Positions 51,351 through 59,986 of a stretch of 59,986 bases of DNA are shown here, one piece after another. A program made the translations under genes and the position numbers. Positions within the stretch are counted from its first letter, which is position 1. Every line of letters starts with the position of its first letter. The stretch comes from Kordia sp. (lineage in GTDB: Bacteria; Bacteroidota; Bacteroidia; Flavobacteriales; Flavobacteriaceae), in NCBI GenBank assembly GCA_002733415.1, contig NVVR01000017.1:1-59986 (forward strand). The letters are read 5' to 3'. The notes under the pieces were generated by a model. That model did no database searches, was not told where the DNA came from, and saw only the letters and a program-made list of their open reading frames with translations.

Positions 51351-54260
51351 TTGTTTAAAAAGATAGTTCATATATTCCTATTTCTTGTTGTAGCAAAAGT
51401 ATTTGCACAGCACCCTGTATCTATACATTTAACAGAAAAAGATGGGCTACCAGATATTGAATTCTATGATGTTTTAGAGGACAACAAAGGCTTTATCTGG
51501 CTGGCTGCAGATAAAGGTTTATATCGATATGATGGAAAGCATTTTAAAAATTATTCCCACCCCAAAAAAAGAGGTTTATCAGTTTTCGGCTTACAATTAG
51601 ATCCTGATGGAAAGGTTTGGTGCAATAATATTTCGGGACAATACTTTTATATTGAAAATGATGAATTGGTATTATTTATGGACCTTAAAACATATACCAA
51701 AGGGCAGCTGGCTATGTTTTCTTTCTATAATGGGAAACTCATTTTATTATCCTCGCCTCAATTGCTAGAAATTGAGATAGAAACAAAAAAAACATCTTTA
51801 AAAACGGATAAATCAAATTGGTATGGTGCATATGTAAAATATAATGACACAATTATATGTACTACGAATAATAATATAAAGTATTTCAATACGGATTTCT
51901 CTAAAGCTAAAAACTATGGAGAAACAGAATATGATTTTACAGACAAAAGGACAGTATTTTTTAAATATAAGAATGATGTTTTTTTAACTGTATTCAATAA
52001 TAACACAGGAAATCATAGTTTTTTTATCAGAAAAGGAAAAGAGTTTTATAAAATTCAAGCCCCTAAGAGATTAGAAAATAATAGGGTGATTACTTCTTTT
52101 GAAAACAATAATTTGTTGTGGTTGTGTACTGATGATGGACTGTTAGTGTATGATTATTACAAGGGTAAATTTGAGTATAAAACAAGTTATTTTAAAAGCA
52201 GCTTGATTACTAAAGTAATAAAGGACAGGAATGATAATTTTTGGTTTACCAGCTTACGAAACGGAGTGTTTATCATGCCTAATATTCATTTACAACAATT
52301 TAACTTGCCTGAAAGAGTAAGTAATATTAGTTGTGTGGATAAAATTAACGAACATACACTAGCATTAGGAAGCACCAATGGGTATTTAAGTATTTTTGAT
52401 ACCAAAACACAAGAAATAGACACTATTCAATTGAAAAGCAAGCGCAAAGTATCTTCAATTTGTAATAATATCTATAATGATTTAGTATATATAAGTCAAG
52501 ATGACGCTTCCTTAACGTATAATAAAAAAACAAAAAAACAAAAACATCAAAAACAATTTATTAATGCTAAAAATTTATCATTAATTGATGAGACAAGGGT
52601 ATTGTACCCAACTTATGCTCATGCTTATGTATTAGATTTTAAAAAAGAAGGGGCGCCTAATTTTATTAATATAGGTGCGAGAAGATCATATACATCATAT
52701 TATAGCGAAAAAACGGGAAAGAGTTATATTGGATATGTAGATGATTTTGAAATGTATGATGAAGCATTTAACTCCTCAGTTATCAGGTTTAATAATGAAC
52801 CGATTTTTGTTATAGACATAGATGAAACAAATGATGGGACAATATGGGTGTCTACTTTTAAAGATGGGATTATTGGTATTAAAAATGGAGTCGTATTTAT
52901 AAATTATACTACCAAAAACGGATTATTATCCAACCAAACCAGTACCATAAAAAGTGATGGTGATAAACTATGGATTGTTACTGATGAAGGCATTCAGTTA
53001 TTAGACACGCAAACGAAAACATTTAAAGCGTTAACTAAAAAAGACGGTATCAACTCGTTTAATATTTCAGAAATTTGTGTTTTTGAAAATGAAGTCGTTT
53101 TTAGCTCAAACAAAGGCTTATTTAAAATAGAAAAAGAGAAGGCTTTTAAAACTAAAAAATTACCCGAAATTCATTTTACAAAGGTTGCTATAGAAGATGA
53201 AGTTAACATAATAAAATCTAATTATAGTTTAGCTCCAGGTGAAAATAAAATTCAATTTTATTTTCATGCCAATGGCTATCAGTCAGAAAAAAAAATTACT
53301 TATAAGTATAGATTGTTAGGAGCAGAGAATGATTGGTTTGAAGTAAATGCTGGAACTAATGAAATTACCTTTAACAGTTTGTCCGCAGGTAAATATACGT
53401 TTCAATTAAAAGCTGTCGAAAAAAATGGACTCAAAGAAACTCCTATAAAATCAGTACAAATAAAAATTAATCTGCCGTTTTACAAGGAATGGTGGTTTAT
53501 GATGTGTTTTGCAATCCTTACCGGCTTACTGATTGTGTTGTATTATAGAAATAAACTAAGAATAAAGGAAAACGAGAAACAACAACAATTAGAAAAAGTT
53601 GCTAAAGAAAGTGAATTAGTTTTTCTAAAATTAGAGAATTTACGTTCCCAAATGAATCCGCATTTTATATTTAATGCCTTAAACTCTATTCAAGATTATA
53701 TTTTATTAAATCAGAAAAATTTAGCTGGAGAGTATTTAGGTAAATTTGCCGACTTAATTAGAATGTACTTAAACCATAGTACAAAAGGAAGTGTTTTATT
53801 ATCGGAAGAAATAGAAGCTTTAAGCCAATATTTAGAATTAGAAAAATTGCGTTTTGAAGATAGATTACACTACCAAATAAACGTAACTAATGAAATTGAT
53901 AATATAGAAATACCTACTATGTTAATACAACCTTATGTAGAAAATGCCATAAAACATGGGTTGTTACATAAAAGAGGTGATAGAAAATTAAAAATTTCAT
54001 TTAGTCTAGAAAAAGAAGAACAAAATTTGTTGTGTGAAGTGACTGACAATGGAATTGGGAGAGCCAAAGCTTCAGTGTTAAAAACTAAGAGAACACGTGT
54101 TCATGAATCTTTTGCTTGTAAAGCAACTAATGACCGATTGGAGTTATTAAACTATGGTAAAGAATATAAAACTAGTGTAGTAATAAACGACTTGTATTCA
54201 AAGGAAAATACCCCTATAGGAACTCAAGTATTAATTAGTATTCCGTATATAAAAAGATGA
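51351..54260 (+). CDS. Two-component propeller sensor histidine kinase (LytS-like output)
   Basis: A 969-residue membrane sensor. The start is TTG at 51351: the codon before it is a stop (TAG), and the frame begins directly with a signal peptide ending KVFAQ. Residues about 25-620 form repeated beta-propeller blades (GLPDIEFYDVLEDNKGFIWL; DNFWFTS). A Y_Y_Y domain (about 640-710) and a transmembrane helix (about 715-737) follow, then a LytS/YehU-type kinase. Its phospho-acceptor His is in LRSQMNPHFIFNALNSIQDY and its ATP-binding N-box in PTMLIQPYVENAIKHG. The gene overlaps the response regulator by four bases. Ligands are unknown; propeller sensors in Bacteroidota commonly respond to polysaccharides or cell-surface cues. 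Confidence 0.93.
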   Translation: MFKKIVHIFLFLVVAKVFAQHPVSIHLTEKDGLPDIEFYDVLEDNKGFIWLAADKGLYRYDGKHFKNYSHPKKRGLSVFGLQLDPDGKVWCNNISGQYFYIENDELVLFMDLKTYTKGQLAMFSFYNGKLILLSSPQLLEIEIETKKTSLKTDKSNWYGAYVKYNDTIICTTNNNIKYFNTDFSKAKNYGETEYDFTDKRTVFFKYKNDVFLTVFNNNTGNHSFFIRKGKEFYKIQAPKRLENNRVITSFENNNLLWLCTDDGLLVYDYYKGKFEYKTSYFKSSLITKVIKDRNDNFWFTSLRNGVFIMPNIHLQQFNLPERVSNISCVDKINEHTLALGSTNGYLSIFDTKTQEIDTIQLKSKRKVSSICNNIYNDLVYISQDDASLTYNKKTKKQKHQKQFINAKNLSLIDETRVLYPTYAHAYVLDFKKEGAPNFINIGARRSYTSYYSEKTGKSYIGYVDDFEMYDEAFNSSVIRFNNEPIFVIDIDETNDGTIWVSTFKDGIIGIKNGVVFINYTTKNGLLSNQTSTIKSDGDKLWIVTDEGIQLLDTQTKTFKALTKKDGINSFNISEICVFENEVVFSSNKGLFKIEKEKAFKTKKLPEIHFTKVAIEDEVNIIKSNYSLAPGENKIQFYFHANGYQSEKKITYKYRLLGAENDWFEVNAGTNEITFNSLSAGKYTFQLKAVEKNGLKETPIKSVQIKINLPFYKEWWFMMCFAILTGLLIVLYYRNKLRIKENEKQQQLEKVAKESELVFLKLENLRSQMNPHFIFNALNSIQDYILLNQKNLAGEYLGKFADLIRMYLNHSTKGSVLLSEEIEALSQYLELEKLRFEDRLHYQINVTNEIDNIEIPTMLIQPYVENAIKHGLLHKRGDRKLKISFSLEKEEQNLLCEVTDNGIGRAKASVLKTKRTRVHESFACKATNDRLELLNYGKEYKTSVVINDLYSKENTPIGTQVLISIPYIKR

Positions 54261-55006
54261 AAGTAGTATTAATTGACGACGAAAGAAAAGCCAGAAGTGT
54301 TTTAAAAATTTTATTAAAAGAAAACTGCCCTAAAGTCACTCAGGTTTTTGAAGCAGAAGATTTACTTTCTGGAGTGGATTTGATAAAAAAAGAACAGCCT
54401 CAATTGGTGTTTTTAGATATAGAAATGCCAGAGCATTCTGGTTTAGAAATAGTTGATTTTTTAGATAAGGAAGCCTACAATTTTGAAATTATTTTCGTGA
54501 CCGCTTATAGCGAATATGCCATACAAGCTTTCCAATTGTCAGCAATTGATTATTTATTAAAACCTGTAAGACCTACTCAAGTAAAAGAAGCGGTAGAAAA
54601 AGCAATACATCAGATAGGAAAAACTCAATTAAACAAAAAGCTAGAAGAGTTAAAAAATAACTTTACTAATAAAGGCTTTAAGAAAATAGCACTTCCTTTT
54701 TCTGATGGAATTAAGTTTGTTAATTTTGAAGATATTATTGTTTTAGAAGCTGACGGTATGTATACTAAAATTACAATTGCTAACGCTTCTGAAATATTAG
54801 TAAGTAAACCATTGAAGCATTTTGTTGAATTATTAGGAGGGCAACCTATGTTTTACAAACCCCATCGGTCTTTCTTAATTAACCTCTCATTTATAAAAGA
54901 ATACATTAAAAAAGACGGAGGTTATATTGTCATGGATAATGATAAATCAGTATCCATATCCAAAGATAAAAAAGAAGAGTTTTTAAGTATTGTGAGTAGT
55001 ATGTAG
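54257..55006 (+). CDS. LytTR-family response regulator
   Basis: A 249-residue regulator: receiver domain (residues 1-120) with the acidic pocket LIDDE (5-9) and phospho-acceptor Asp54 in LVFLDIEMPEHSG, then Thr and Lys signalling residues (FVTAYS, LLKPV). A LytTR DNA-binding domain follows (about 145-249, FEDIIVLEADGMYTKI and HRSFLINLSFIKEY). It is coupled to the sensor kinase by the ATGA overlap. The natural target is the large surface-protein gene that follows, but no LytTR binding motif was confirmed. Confidence 0.95.
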   Translation: MKVVLIDDERKARSVLKILLKENCPKVTQVFEAEDLLSGVDLIKKEQPQLVFLDIEMPEHSGLEIVDFLDKEAYNFEIIFVTAYSEYAIQAFQLSAIDYLLKPVRPTQVKEAVEKAIHQIGKTQLNKKLEELKNNFTNKGFKKIALPFSDGIKFVNFEDIIVLEADGMYTKITIANASEILVSKPLKHFVELLGGQPMFYKPHRSFLINLSFIKEYIKKDGGYIVMDNDKSVSISKDKKEEFLSIVSSM

Positions 55007-55145
55007 TATGAATACTCAAACCACAGGTAAGTTAATCAGATTTTTTGTTTCAGAAACTCAAAAGGGGTTTTCAGCAATTTAGTGTTTGATTAACATAGTT
55101 TAATATTGACTTTTGTTTTCTTAAAACTACCAATCAAGTTAAATT

Positions 55146-58100
55146 ATGAAAACAAAATTATATTTATTAATGCTCTGTATGAGCGCTCTGTCTTTTGCGC
55201 AAATCCCAACAAGTGGTTTGGTTGGATATTATGATTTTACAAACGGAAGCTTATTAGATCAAGCCAATGGTAATAATTTTACCAAAACCGGAATCGCTTC
55301 AATAAACGTTAATGATCGTTTTGTAGCAGCATCCAATGCTATTAATTTAAATGAAGATTATTTAACAAGACCCGATATTGCAATTAGTGGTACTCACACG
55401 TTTACAGTTTCTTATAGTTTTTGGTTAAAAACTACAGCGGATAATGCAAATTTAGAAACGATAATAGATGATAGTACTCGTAATACGGTAACACACTTTG
55501 ACAGTGATGATTATGGCTATTATATTTATTTACAAGATGGAAAAATTAGGTTAACCAGTAGATTTGGGACAAGGCTTATGTGGGGTAACCCGATATATGA
55601 TCAAGGATATGGGCATGCTTCAACTAAGTTTGTGGCAGATGATAATTGGCATCATATAGTTGTTGAATTTAAGACATATATTACCAGTGGGATACAATAT
55701 GTGACTTCGAAAATTTATATAGATACTGTAGTAGAGTCAAGTTCAGCAACCCATAATGGTATCGTAAATTCTCCTAATACAACTGGAAATGTAACAATAG
55801 CAAACAGTAGGATAAATCATTTAACATCCGTAAATCAATATAAAGATACTTTAGATGATATTTTTGTTTACAATAGATCTTTAACACAAGCTGAAGTAGT
55901 GCAATTGGCAACTTTAAATAATTATTGTTTAACGCCAGATGCTGCTAATATTTCAACTAGTTCTATTACAAATACAAGTGCAGATATAAATATTTCTAAT
56001 GCGGGAACCTATGATATTGCTTATCATAAAACAAGTGAGTCTTTCGCTTCTGCGACTATAATAGCTGGAGTTACATCAGGAATTCAAAATATTTCAGGTT
56101 TAGAAGAGTTTACAAGCTATGAAGTGTATGTTAGAGAACAATGTGTTGCAAACACAACAGGATGGTCTAGTGCTGTTAATTTTGAGACAACAAGAACCAT
56201 AGGAAGAATATATGTCGATCTTAGTGCTACGGGGAACAATAATGGTATTTCTTGGACAGATGCTTATACTGACTTAAAAGACGCTCTCTTAAATATGGAA
56301 GCAAATGAAGAAATTTGGGTAGCCCAAGGAACTTATATTCCAGATGTTTCAGATAGAGAGATCTCTTTTAATATTACTGAAATAGGAACTAAACTTTATG
56401 GTGGTTTTGTAGGAACAGAAACAGATTTATCTCAAAGAGATTTTAGAACAAATACAACTATTTTGTCTGGAGATTTATCTAGTAATGATGATGCTATAAT
56501 TCAATTTTCAAATGCTACAAGAGATGATAATTCATATAATATAATAACAGTAAATAATACTGCTATTATAGATGGTTTTACTATAGCCAATGCACATGCT
56601 AACGGTAGTAGTGCTGAGCAACAATCTGGAGGGGCTATTTTTAAAGGGGATTCTGTTACTAATTTAGAGATTTATAATTGTATTTTCAAGAATAATGTTT
56701 CTATAACTGCAGCAGCAGTAATTTATTCAAGGTTTGAAGTAAATGGAGCTTTAAAAGTTTATAATTCTACGTTCTTCAATAATTTATCTAGATATGGAAC
56801 GTCGTTTTATAGTTATACAGGTAATAATTTTACTGCAACTGTAGTTGTCGCTAATTCATTATTTTATAATAATACTGCAAAAGATAACGGGACATCATTA
56901 GGTTATGCAGGAAGCGCAGGGTGGTTTAGAGCCTATGGAACGAGTTCTATTATGAATTGTAACCTAGTAAATAATACATATGCAAATAATGTAGATACAG
57001 GTACTTCTAATGGCTTAAATAACTTTAGCAGGGCTACTGTTGGGTTAGGATATACCAATGGAACTTTAAATGGAGATGTAGCAAATAATATTTTCTGGGG
57101 AAATACAACTACTAACGGATCTGCTGCTAAATCAATTGCTCAAATAAGTACTACTTTAGGGCAAAATATAGAAGTTTCAAACTCTATTGCTCAAGATAAT
57201 TTTTCTATCATACCATCCTCAAGTGTAATTAATAGCTCTAGTTCAGATCCGTTATTTGCAGATGCTGGAAATAATGATTTTACTTTGCAAGCTATTTCAC
57301 CGGCAATAAATTCAGGGAATAACAGTAAAATTCCTGTAGACCTTACACTTGATTTAGCAGGTAATACCAGAGTATATAATGGAGCAATAGATATAGGTTC
57401 TTATGAGGAGTTTTGTACTGCAACTTGTTATACTTTAACTATTAGTATTATAGGAAATGGGACAATAGATAATGGAGGAACAACAGTTCATACAATCTCT
57501 ACTTTTCCAGCCAGTACAGTATTGTCATTAATACCAATTCCTGATTCAGGAAATGAGTTTGTTAATTGGGGAGGTGATGCTTCAGGAACAACAAATCCAT
57601 TGGGAATGACTATGGACTCTGATAAATCTATTACCGTGACATTTATTGAGTCTCCTATATATGTTGACAAAGATGCTACAGGAGCTAATAATGGAGGGTC
57701 ATGGACAGATGCCTATACAGATTTAAATGTTGCAATTAGTAATATAGGTGCATTTAAAGCAATTTGGATTGCTGAAGGAACATACACACCAACGATTGGT
57801 AGTAGAAATAATACATTTAATTTTTCAACAATCGATTTAAAAGTCTATGGTGGTTTTAACGGAACAGAAACAGAGCTTAGCCAGAGGGATATCATAACGA
57901 ATACAACTATTTTAAGTGGAGATTTAAACGGAGATGATACAGGTGTTGACTATACTACCAGTACAAGGTCTGAAAATGTGTATCATGTTGTTACTTTAAG
58001 TGCTGATGAAATTGAGTTAGATGGGTTAACTATTCAAGATGGACACGCTAACTCTACAACAGATAATGAGTTAGGAAGAGGAAGTGCTATATATAAGAAT

Positions 58101-59651
58101 TTTACCTCTAATATGTTATCCTTGAACAATTGTATTATTAAAAACAACGTAGGAGGTAAAACTGGAGGTGCGATTTTTGCTAGATATGATGTTAATGGAA
58201 CTTTATCTATAAATAATACCATATTTGATAATAACCTTTCTGTTTATGCATCAGGATTATACTCGTATACTAACGGAAGTGAGACATTAAATGTAACAAT
58301 TTCAAATAGTTTATTTTCTAATAATACATCAAAAAATAATGGAAGTTTTTTAAGTTACACAGGAAGTTCTGCTTGGATTCGTGCTTATGGATCTGGATCT
58401 ACAGTTACTACTAATATTGTTAACTCTACTTTTGCTAACAATATAGATATCGGAACACAAGCGGGAGTTCCTGAACGAGGAACATTAAGTTTAAGTAGAA
58501 ACCTAGGAACTCATAATGTTACATTGTCGAATACGATTTCTTATAATAATACAGGAACTGGAGGGGTAACTACATTAGCAGTTAGTAGAGGACATGAAAC
58601 AGTAGCTAATCAAGTGCTTATTTATAACTCTATTGATGAAGATGGTTTTTCAAATATAAGTGCTGGGAATTTAACTAACACAAGTAATTCCGATCCATTA
58701 TTTACAAATACAGTTAATGGGAACTATACATTACAATCAGGTTCGCCCGCTATAGATACTGGAGATAATTCAAAGTTGGCAGTTGGAATTACTACAGACT
58801 TATTGAACAATGCTAGAATATTTAATACAACTATAGACATGGGGTGTTATGAATATGACCCTGGTTTTAATTCAGTATCAATTTCTCCTAAAGTTTATTT
58901 ACAAGGAGCTGCTTTAAATCCTAATACAGGAGAAGAGACGTTAATGCGTGATGATTTACGTGTGGCTAATTTAATACCTACAACAAGCCCTTATACAGAT
59001 GCCTTAACATGTAATGCAAGTGTGTTTACTGTAATAGGTAATGATGCCATTGTCGATTGGGTATTGGTAGAATTAAGAGACGCAACAACTAATACAACTA
59101 TTTTAAATAGTCAATCTGCTTTATTGCAACGAGATGGTGATGTAGTTAGTACAGACGGAACTTCTACACTAAGCTTTGCTACGGTAGCAAGTAATTATTA
59201 TATTGTTATAAAACACTATAATCATTTAGGGATTATGTCTTCAAACGCTATAGCTCTGTCAAGTTTAGCAGCTACAGTAGATTTTACTAATAGTGCCAGT
59301 CCAATTACGTATGGTACTAATGCACAATCTAATTTTGGTATGCAAAGCGGAATGTTAGGTATGTGGGCAGGAAATGTTGGTGGAGATACCGCTGTTAGAT
59401 ATCAAGGATCAGGAAATGATACTAATAGTTTAAAAGATGCTGTATTAGCAGATTCAGGAAATACTACTACGAGTAATTTACACTCTTTTACAGGGTATAG
59501 TATTGCTGATGTTAACTTAGATGGCGCTGTCCGTTATCAAGGGTCAGGAAACGATTCGAATACTGTTAAAGACATTATGTTAGCACATCCTGACAATCAA
59601 ATTGCACCATCAAACTTATTTGTAATATTAGAACAATTACCAGAAAATTAA
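55146..59651 (+). CDS. Large modular surface protein (LamG, Fn3, duplicated beta-helix, InlB-like)
   Basis: A 1501-residue exported protein. Signal peptide: residues 1-19 (SALSFAQ). A LamG/concanavalin-like domain (about 25-250; DNWHHIVVEFK) and an Fn3-like domain (about 260-345) follow. Two copies of a right-handed beta-helix module start at about residues 353 and 836; both begin IYVD-x-x-ATG and continue SWTDAYTDL, GTYxP and GGFxGTETxLSQRD. An InlB-type Gly/Trp repeat (FVNWGGDASGTTNP, about 757-835) lies between them. The C-terminal 260 residues end in two dockerin-like repeats with VRYQGSGND at about 1418 and 1462. No classical type A T9SS domain is seen. It follows the kinase/regulator pair and is followed by another secreted-protein gene. 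Confidence 0.88.
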   Translation: MKTKLYLLMLCMSALSFAQIPTSGLVGYYDFTNGSLLDQANGNNFTKTGIASINVNDRFVAASNAINLNEDYLTRPDIAISGTHTFTVSYSFWLKTTADNANLETIIDDSTRNTVTHFDSDDYGYYIYLQDGKIRLTSRFGTRLMWGNPIYDQGYGHASTKFVADDNWHHIVVEFKTYITSGIQYVTSKIYIDTVVESSSATHNGIVNSPNTTGNVTIANSRINHLTSVNQYKDTLDDIFVYNRSLTQAEVVQLATLNNYCLTPDAANISTSSITNTSADINISNAGTYDIAYHKTSESFASATIIAGVTSGIQNISGLEEFTSYEVYVREQCVANTTGWSSAVNFETTRTIGRIYVDLSATGNNNGISWTDAYTDLKDALLNMEANEEIWVAQGTYIPDVSDREISFNITEIGTKLYGGFVGTETDLSQRDFRTNTTILSGDLSSNDDAIIQFSNATRDDNSYNIITVNNTAIIDGFTIANAHANGSSAEQQSGGAIFKGDSVTNLEIYNCIFKNNVSITAAAVIYSRFEVNGALKVYNSTFFNNLSRYGTSFYSYTGNNFTATVVVANSLFYNNTAKDNGTSLGYAGSAGWFRAYGTSSIMNCNLVNNTYANNVDTGTSNGLNNFSRATVGLGYTNGTLNGDVANNIFWGNTTTNGSAAKSIAQISTTLGQNIEVSNSIAQDNFSIIPSSSVINSSSSDPLFADAGNNDFTLQAISPAINSGNNSKIPVDLTLDLAGNTRVYNGAIDIGSYEEFCTATCYTLTISIIGNGTIDNGGTTVHTISTFPASTVLSLIPIPDSGNEFVNWGGDASGTTNPLGMTMDSDKSITVTFIESPIYVDKDATGANNGGSWTDAYTDLNVAISNIGAFKAIWIAEGTYTPTIGSRNNTFNFSTIDLKVYGGFNGTETELSQRDIITNTTILSGDLNGDDTGVDYTTSTRSENVYHVVTLSADEIELDGLTIQDGHANSTTDNELGRGSAIYKNFTSNMLSLNNCIIKNNVGGKTGGAIFARYDVNGTLSINNTIFDNNLSVYASGLYSYTNGSETLNVTISNSLFSNNTSKNNGSFLSYTGSSAWIRAYGSGSTVTTNIVNSTFANNIDIGTQAGVPERGTLSLSRNLGTHNVTLSNTISYNNTGTGGVTTLAVSRGHETVANQVLIYNSIDEDGFSNISAGNLTNTSNSDPLFTNTVNGNYTLQSGSPAIDTGDNSKLAVGITTDLLNNARIFNTTIDMGCYEYDPGFNSVSISPKVYLQGAALNPNTGEETLMRDDLRVANLIPTTSPYTDALTCNASVFTVIGNDAIVDWVLVELRDATTNTTILNSQSALLQRDGDVVSTDGTSTLSFATVASNYYIVIKHYNHLGIMSSNAIALSSLAATVDFTNSASPITYGTNAQSNFGMQSGMLGMWAGNVGGDTAVRYQGSGNDTNSLKDAVLADSGNTTTSNLHSFTGYSIADVNLDGAVRYQGSGNDSNTVKDIMLAHPDNQIAPSNLFVILEQLPEN

Positions 59652-59661
59652 AACAACAACA

Positions 59662-59986
59662 ATGAAACACTTTTATTTAACTATTACAACACTAATTTTA
59701 GCATTCAGCATGAATGCTCAAACCACAGGGCAGCTAATGGATTTTAGCTTATCTTATATAGGGAATAATGCTGATGGACAGGCTGAAATAGCTTTGATAG
59801 CTACTCCAGATTTTACACAGACGAATGGTAACTCAGCCGATATGGGTTGTGTTATAAGAATTACAGGAGCAGCAGGAGCAGTTATAATTGAAGGAAACTC
59901 TGCTTTTGTTAATGACCTTGTTGGGGCATTTCCAGGAACACCTGAATATCTTATTCCAGCAGCAGAATGGAGTATAGTGAAAGTAG
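59662..59986 (+). CDS. Secreted protein, truncated by the window edge
   Basis: An open frame starting with ATG 11 bases after the large surface protein gene runs off the end of the window. The first 108 residues are visible: a signal peptide (about residues 1-19, ending MNAQ), then TTGQLMDFSLSYIGNN and an Ala/Gly-rich beta-type region. The spacing suggests a common transcript with the upstream gene. I cannot name its family. Its codons at 59710-59738 resemble the sequence at 55008-55036 (25 of 29 bases). Confidence 0.75.
   Translation, partial: MKHFYLTITTLILAFSMNAQTTGQLMDFSLSYIGNNADGQAEIALIATPDFTQTNGNSADMGCVIRITGAAGAVIIEGNSAFVNDLVGAFPGTPEYLIPAAEWSIVKV

Noticed and set aside
1..59986. CRISPR arrays, tRNA/rRNA genes, transposases, phage genes
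   Set aside because: Looked for on both strands; no regularly spaced repeats, no tRNA-like arms, and no transposase, integrase or phage structural proteins among the coding regions.

Overview
The window looks like a chromosomal segment of a marine-type member of the Flavobacteriaceae (phylum Bacteroidota). The DNA is very AT-rich. Start codons lack obvious Shine-Dalgarno sequences, and some promoters fit the Bacteroidota pattern TTTG-N19/20-TAnnTTTG. Two secreted proteins carry C-terminal type IX secretion (T9SS) sorting domains. There is an ECF sigma/FecR/TonB-receptor trio, a TonB-receptor/DUF4249 pair, and flavobacterial families such as DUF4175, DUF4837 and DUF5777. I saw no rRNA, tRNA, CRISPR array, transposase or prophage. 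The species is not identifiable by eye.

Layout. 0.5-10.2 kb (+) is a core block: DUF4175 membrane protein, ybeY, mnmG, a small membrane protein, a methyltransferase and RNase R. Four parS-like ParB sites lie around mnmG, one of them inside the last codons of ybeY, which suggests a position near the replication origin. 10.3-15.1 kb holds a histidine-decarboxylase-like gene with a divergent Lrp/AsnC regulator, an AraC/GyrI-like regulator and glnS. 15.6-17.4 kb has a small doubtful ORF and a T9SS-secreted protein of an unfamiliar family. 17.5-22.6 kb (-) is a poly-gamma-glutamate capsule locus: pgsB, pgsC, pgsW, a lysine-rich periplasmic protein and an outer-membrane barrel. 22.7-26.7 kb (-) is a sigma/FecR/TonB cell-surface signalling unit. 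26.9-33.3 kb (-) carries secreted and lipid-anchored proteins: an M12B-type metalloprotease, an S41 peptidase, a PD40 propeller, and a lipoprotein homologous to the 16-kb secreted protein. 33.4-37.9 kb is DUF4249, a TonB receptor and a membrane AraC regulator.

38.1-40.8 kb (+) has an MltD-like LysM transglycosylase and a DUF4837 lipoprotein. 40.8-42.0 kb has a tandem duplicate of a TerB-like gene with a decayed gene between the copies. 42.2-44.2 kb has an AhpD-like protein, an OsmC protein and a methyltransferase. 44.2-44.9 kb is a small GIY-YIG nuclease gene bracketed by inverted copies of an intergenic repeat, a possible miniature mobile element. recJ follows, then a four-gene (-) operon (DUF5777 barrel, YceI, OB-fold protein, cytochrome-c/YceI-like lipoprotein), a Cys-cluster protein, queD and an LpxH-like gene. 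The window ends with a propeller histidine kinase, a LytTR response regulator and a 1501-residue modular surface protein, followed by a secreted-protein gene cut by the window edge.

Most worth a second look: the parS cluster, the Gram-negative poly-gamma-glutamate locus with its two extra envelope proteins, the repeat-bracketed GIY-YIG gene, the homologous secreted pair at 16 kb and 33 kb, and a shared leader element (CCCTATG-N16-AGTCCnACTGCTTC) in front of two genes next to an AraC regulator.
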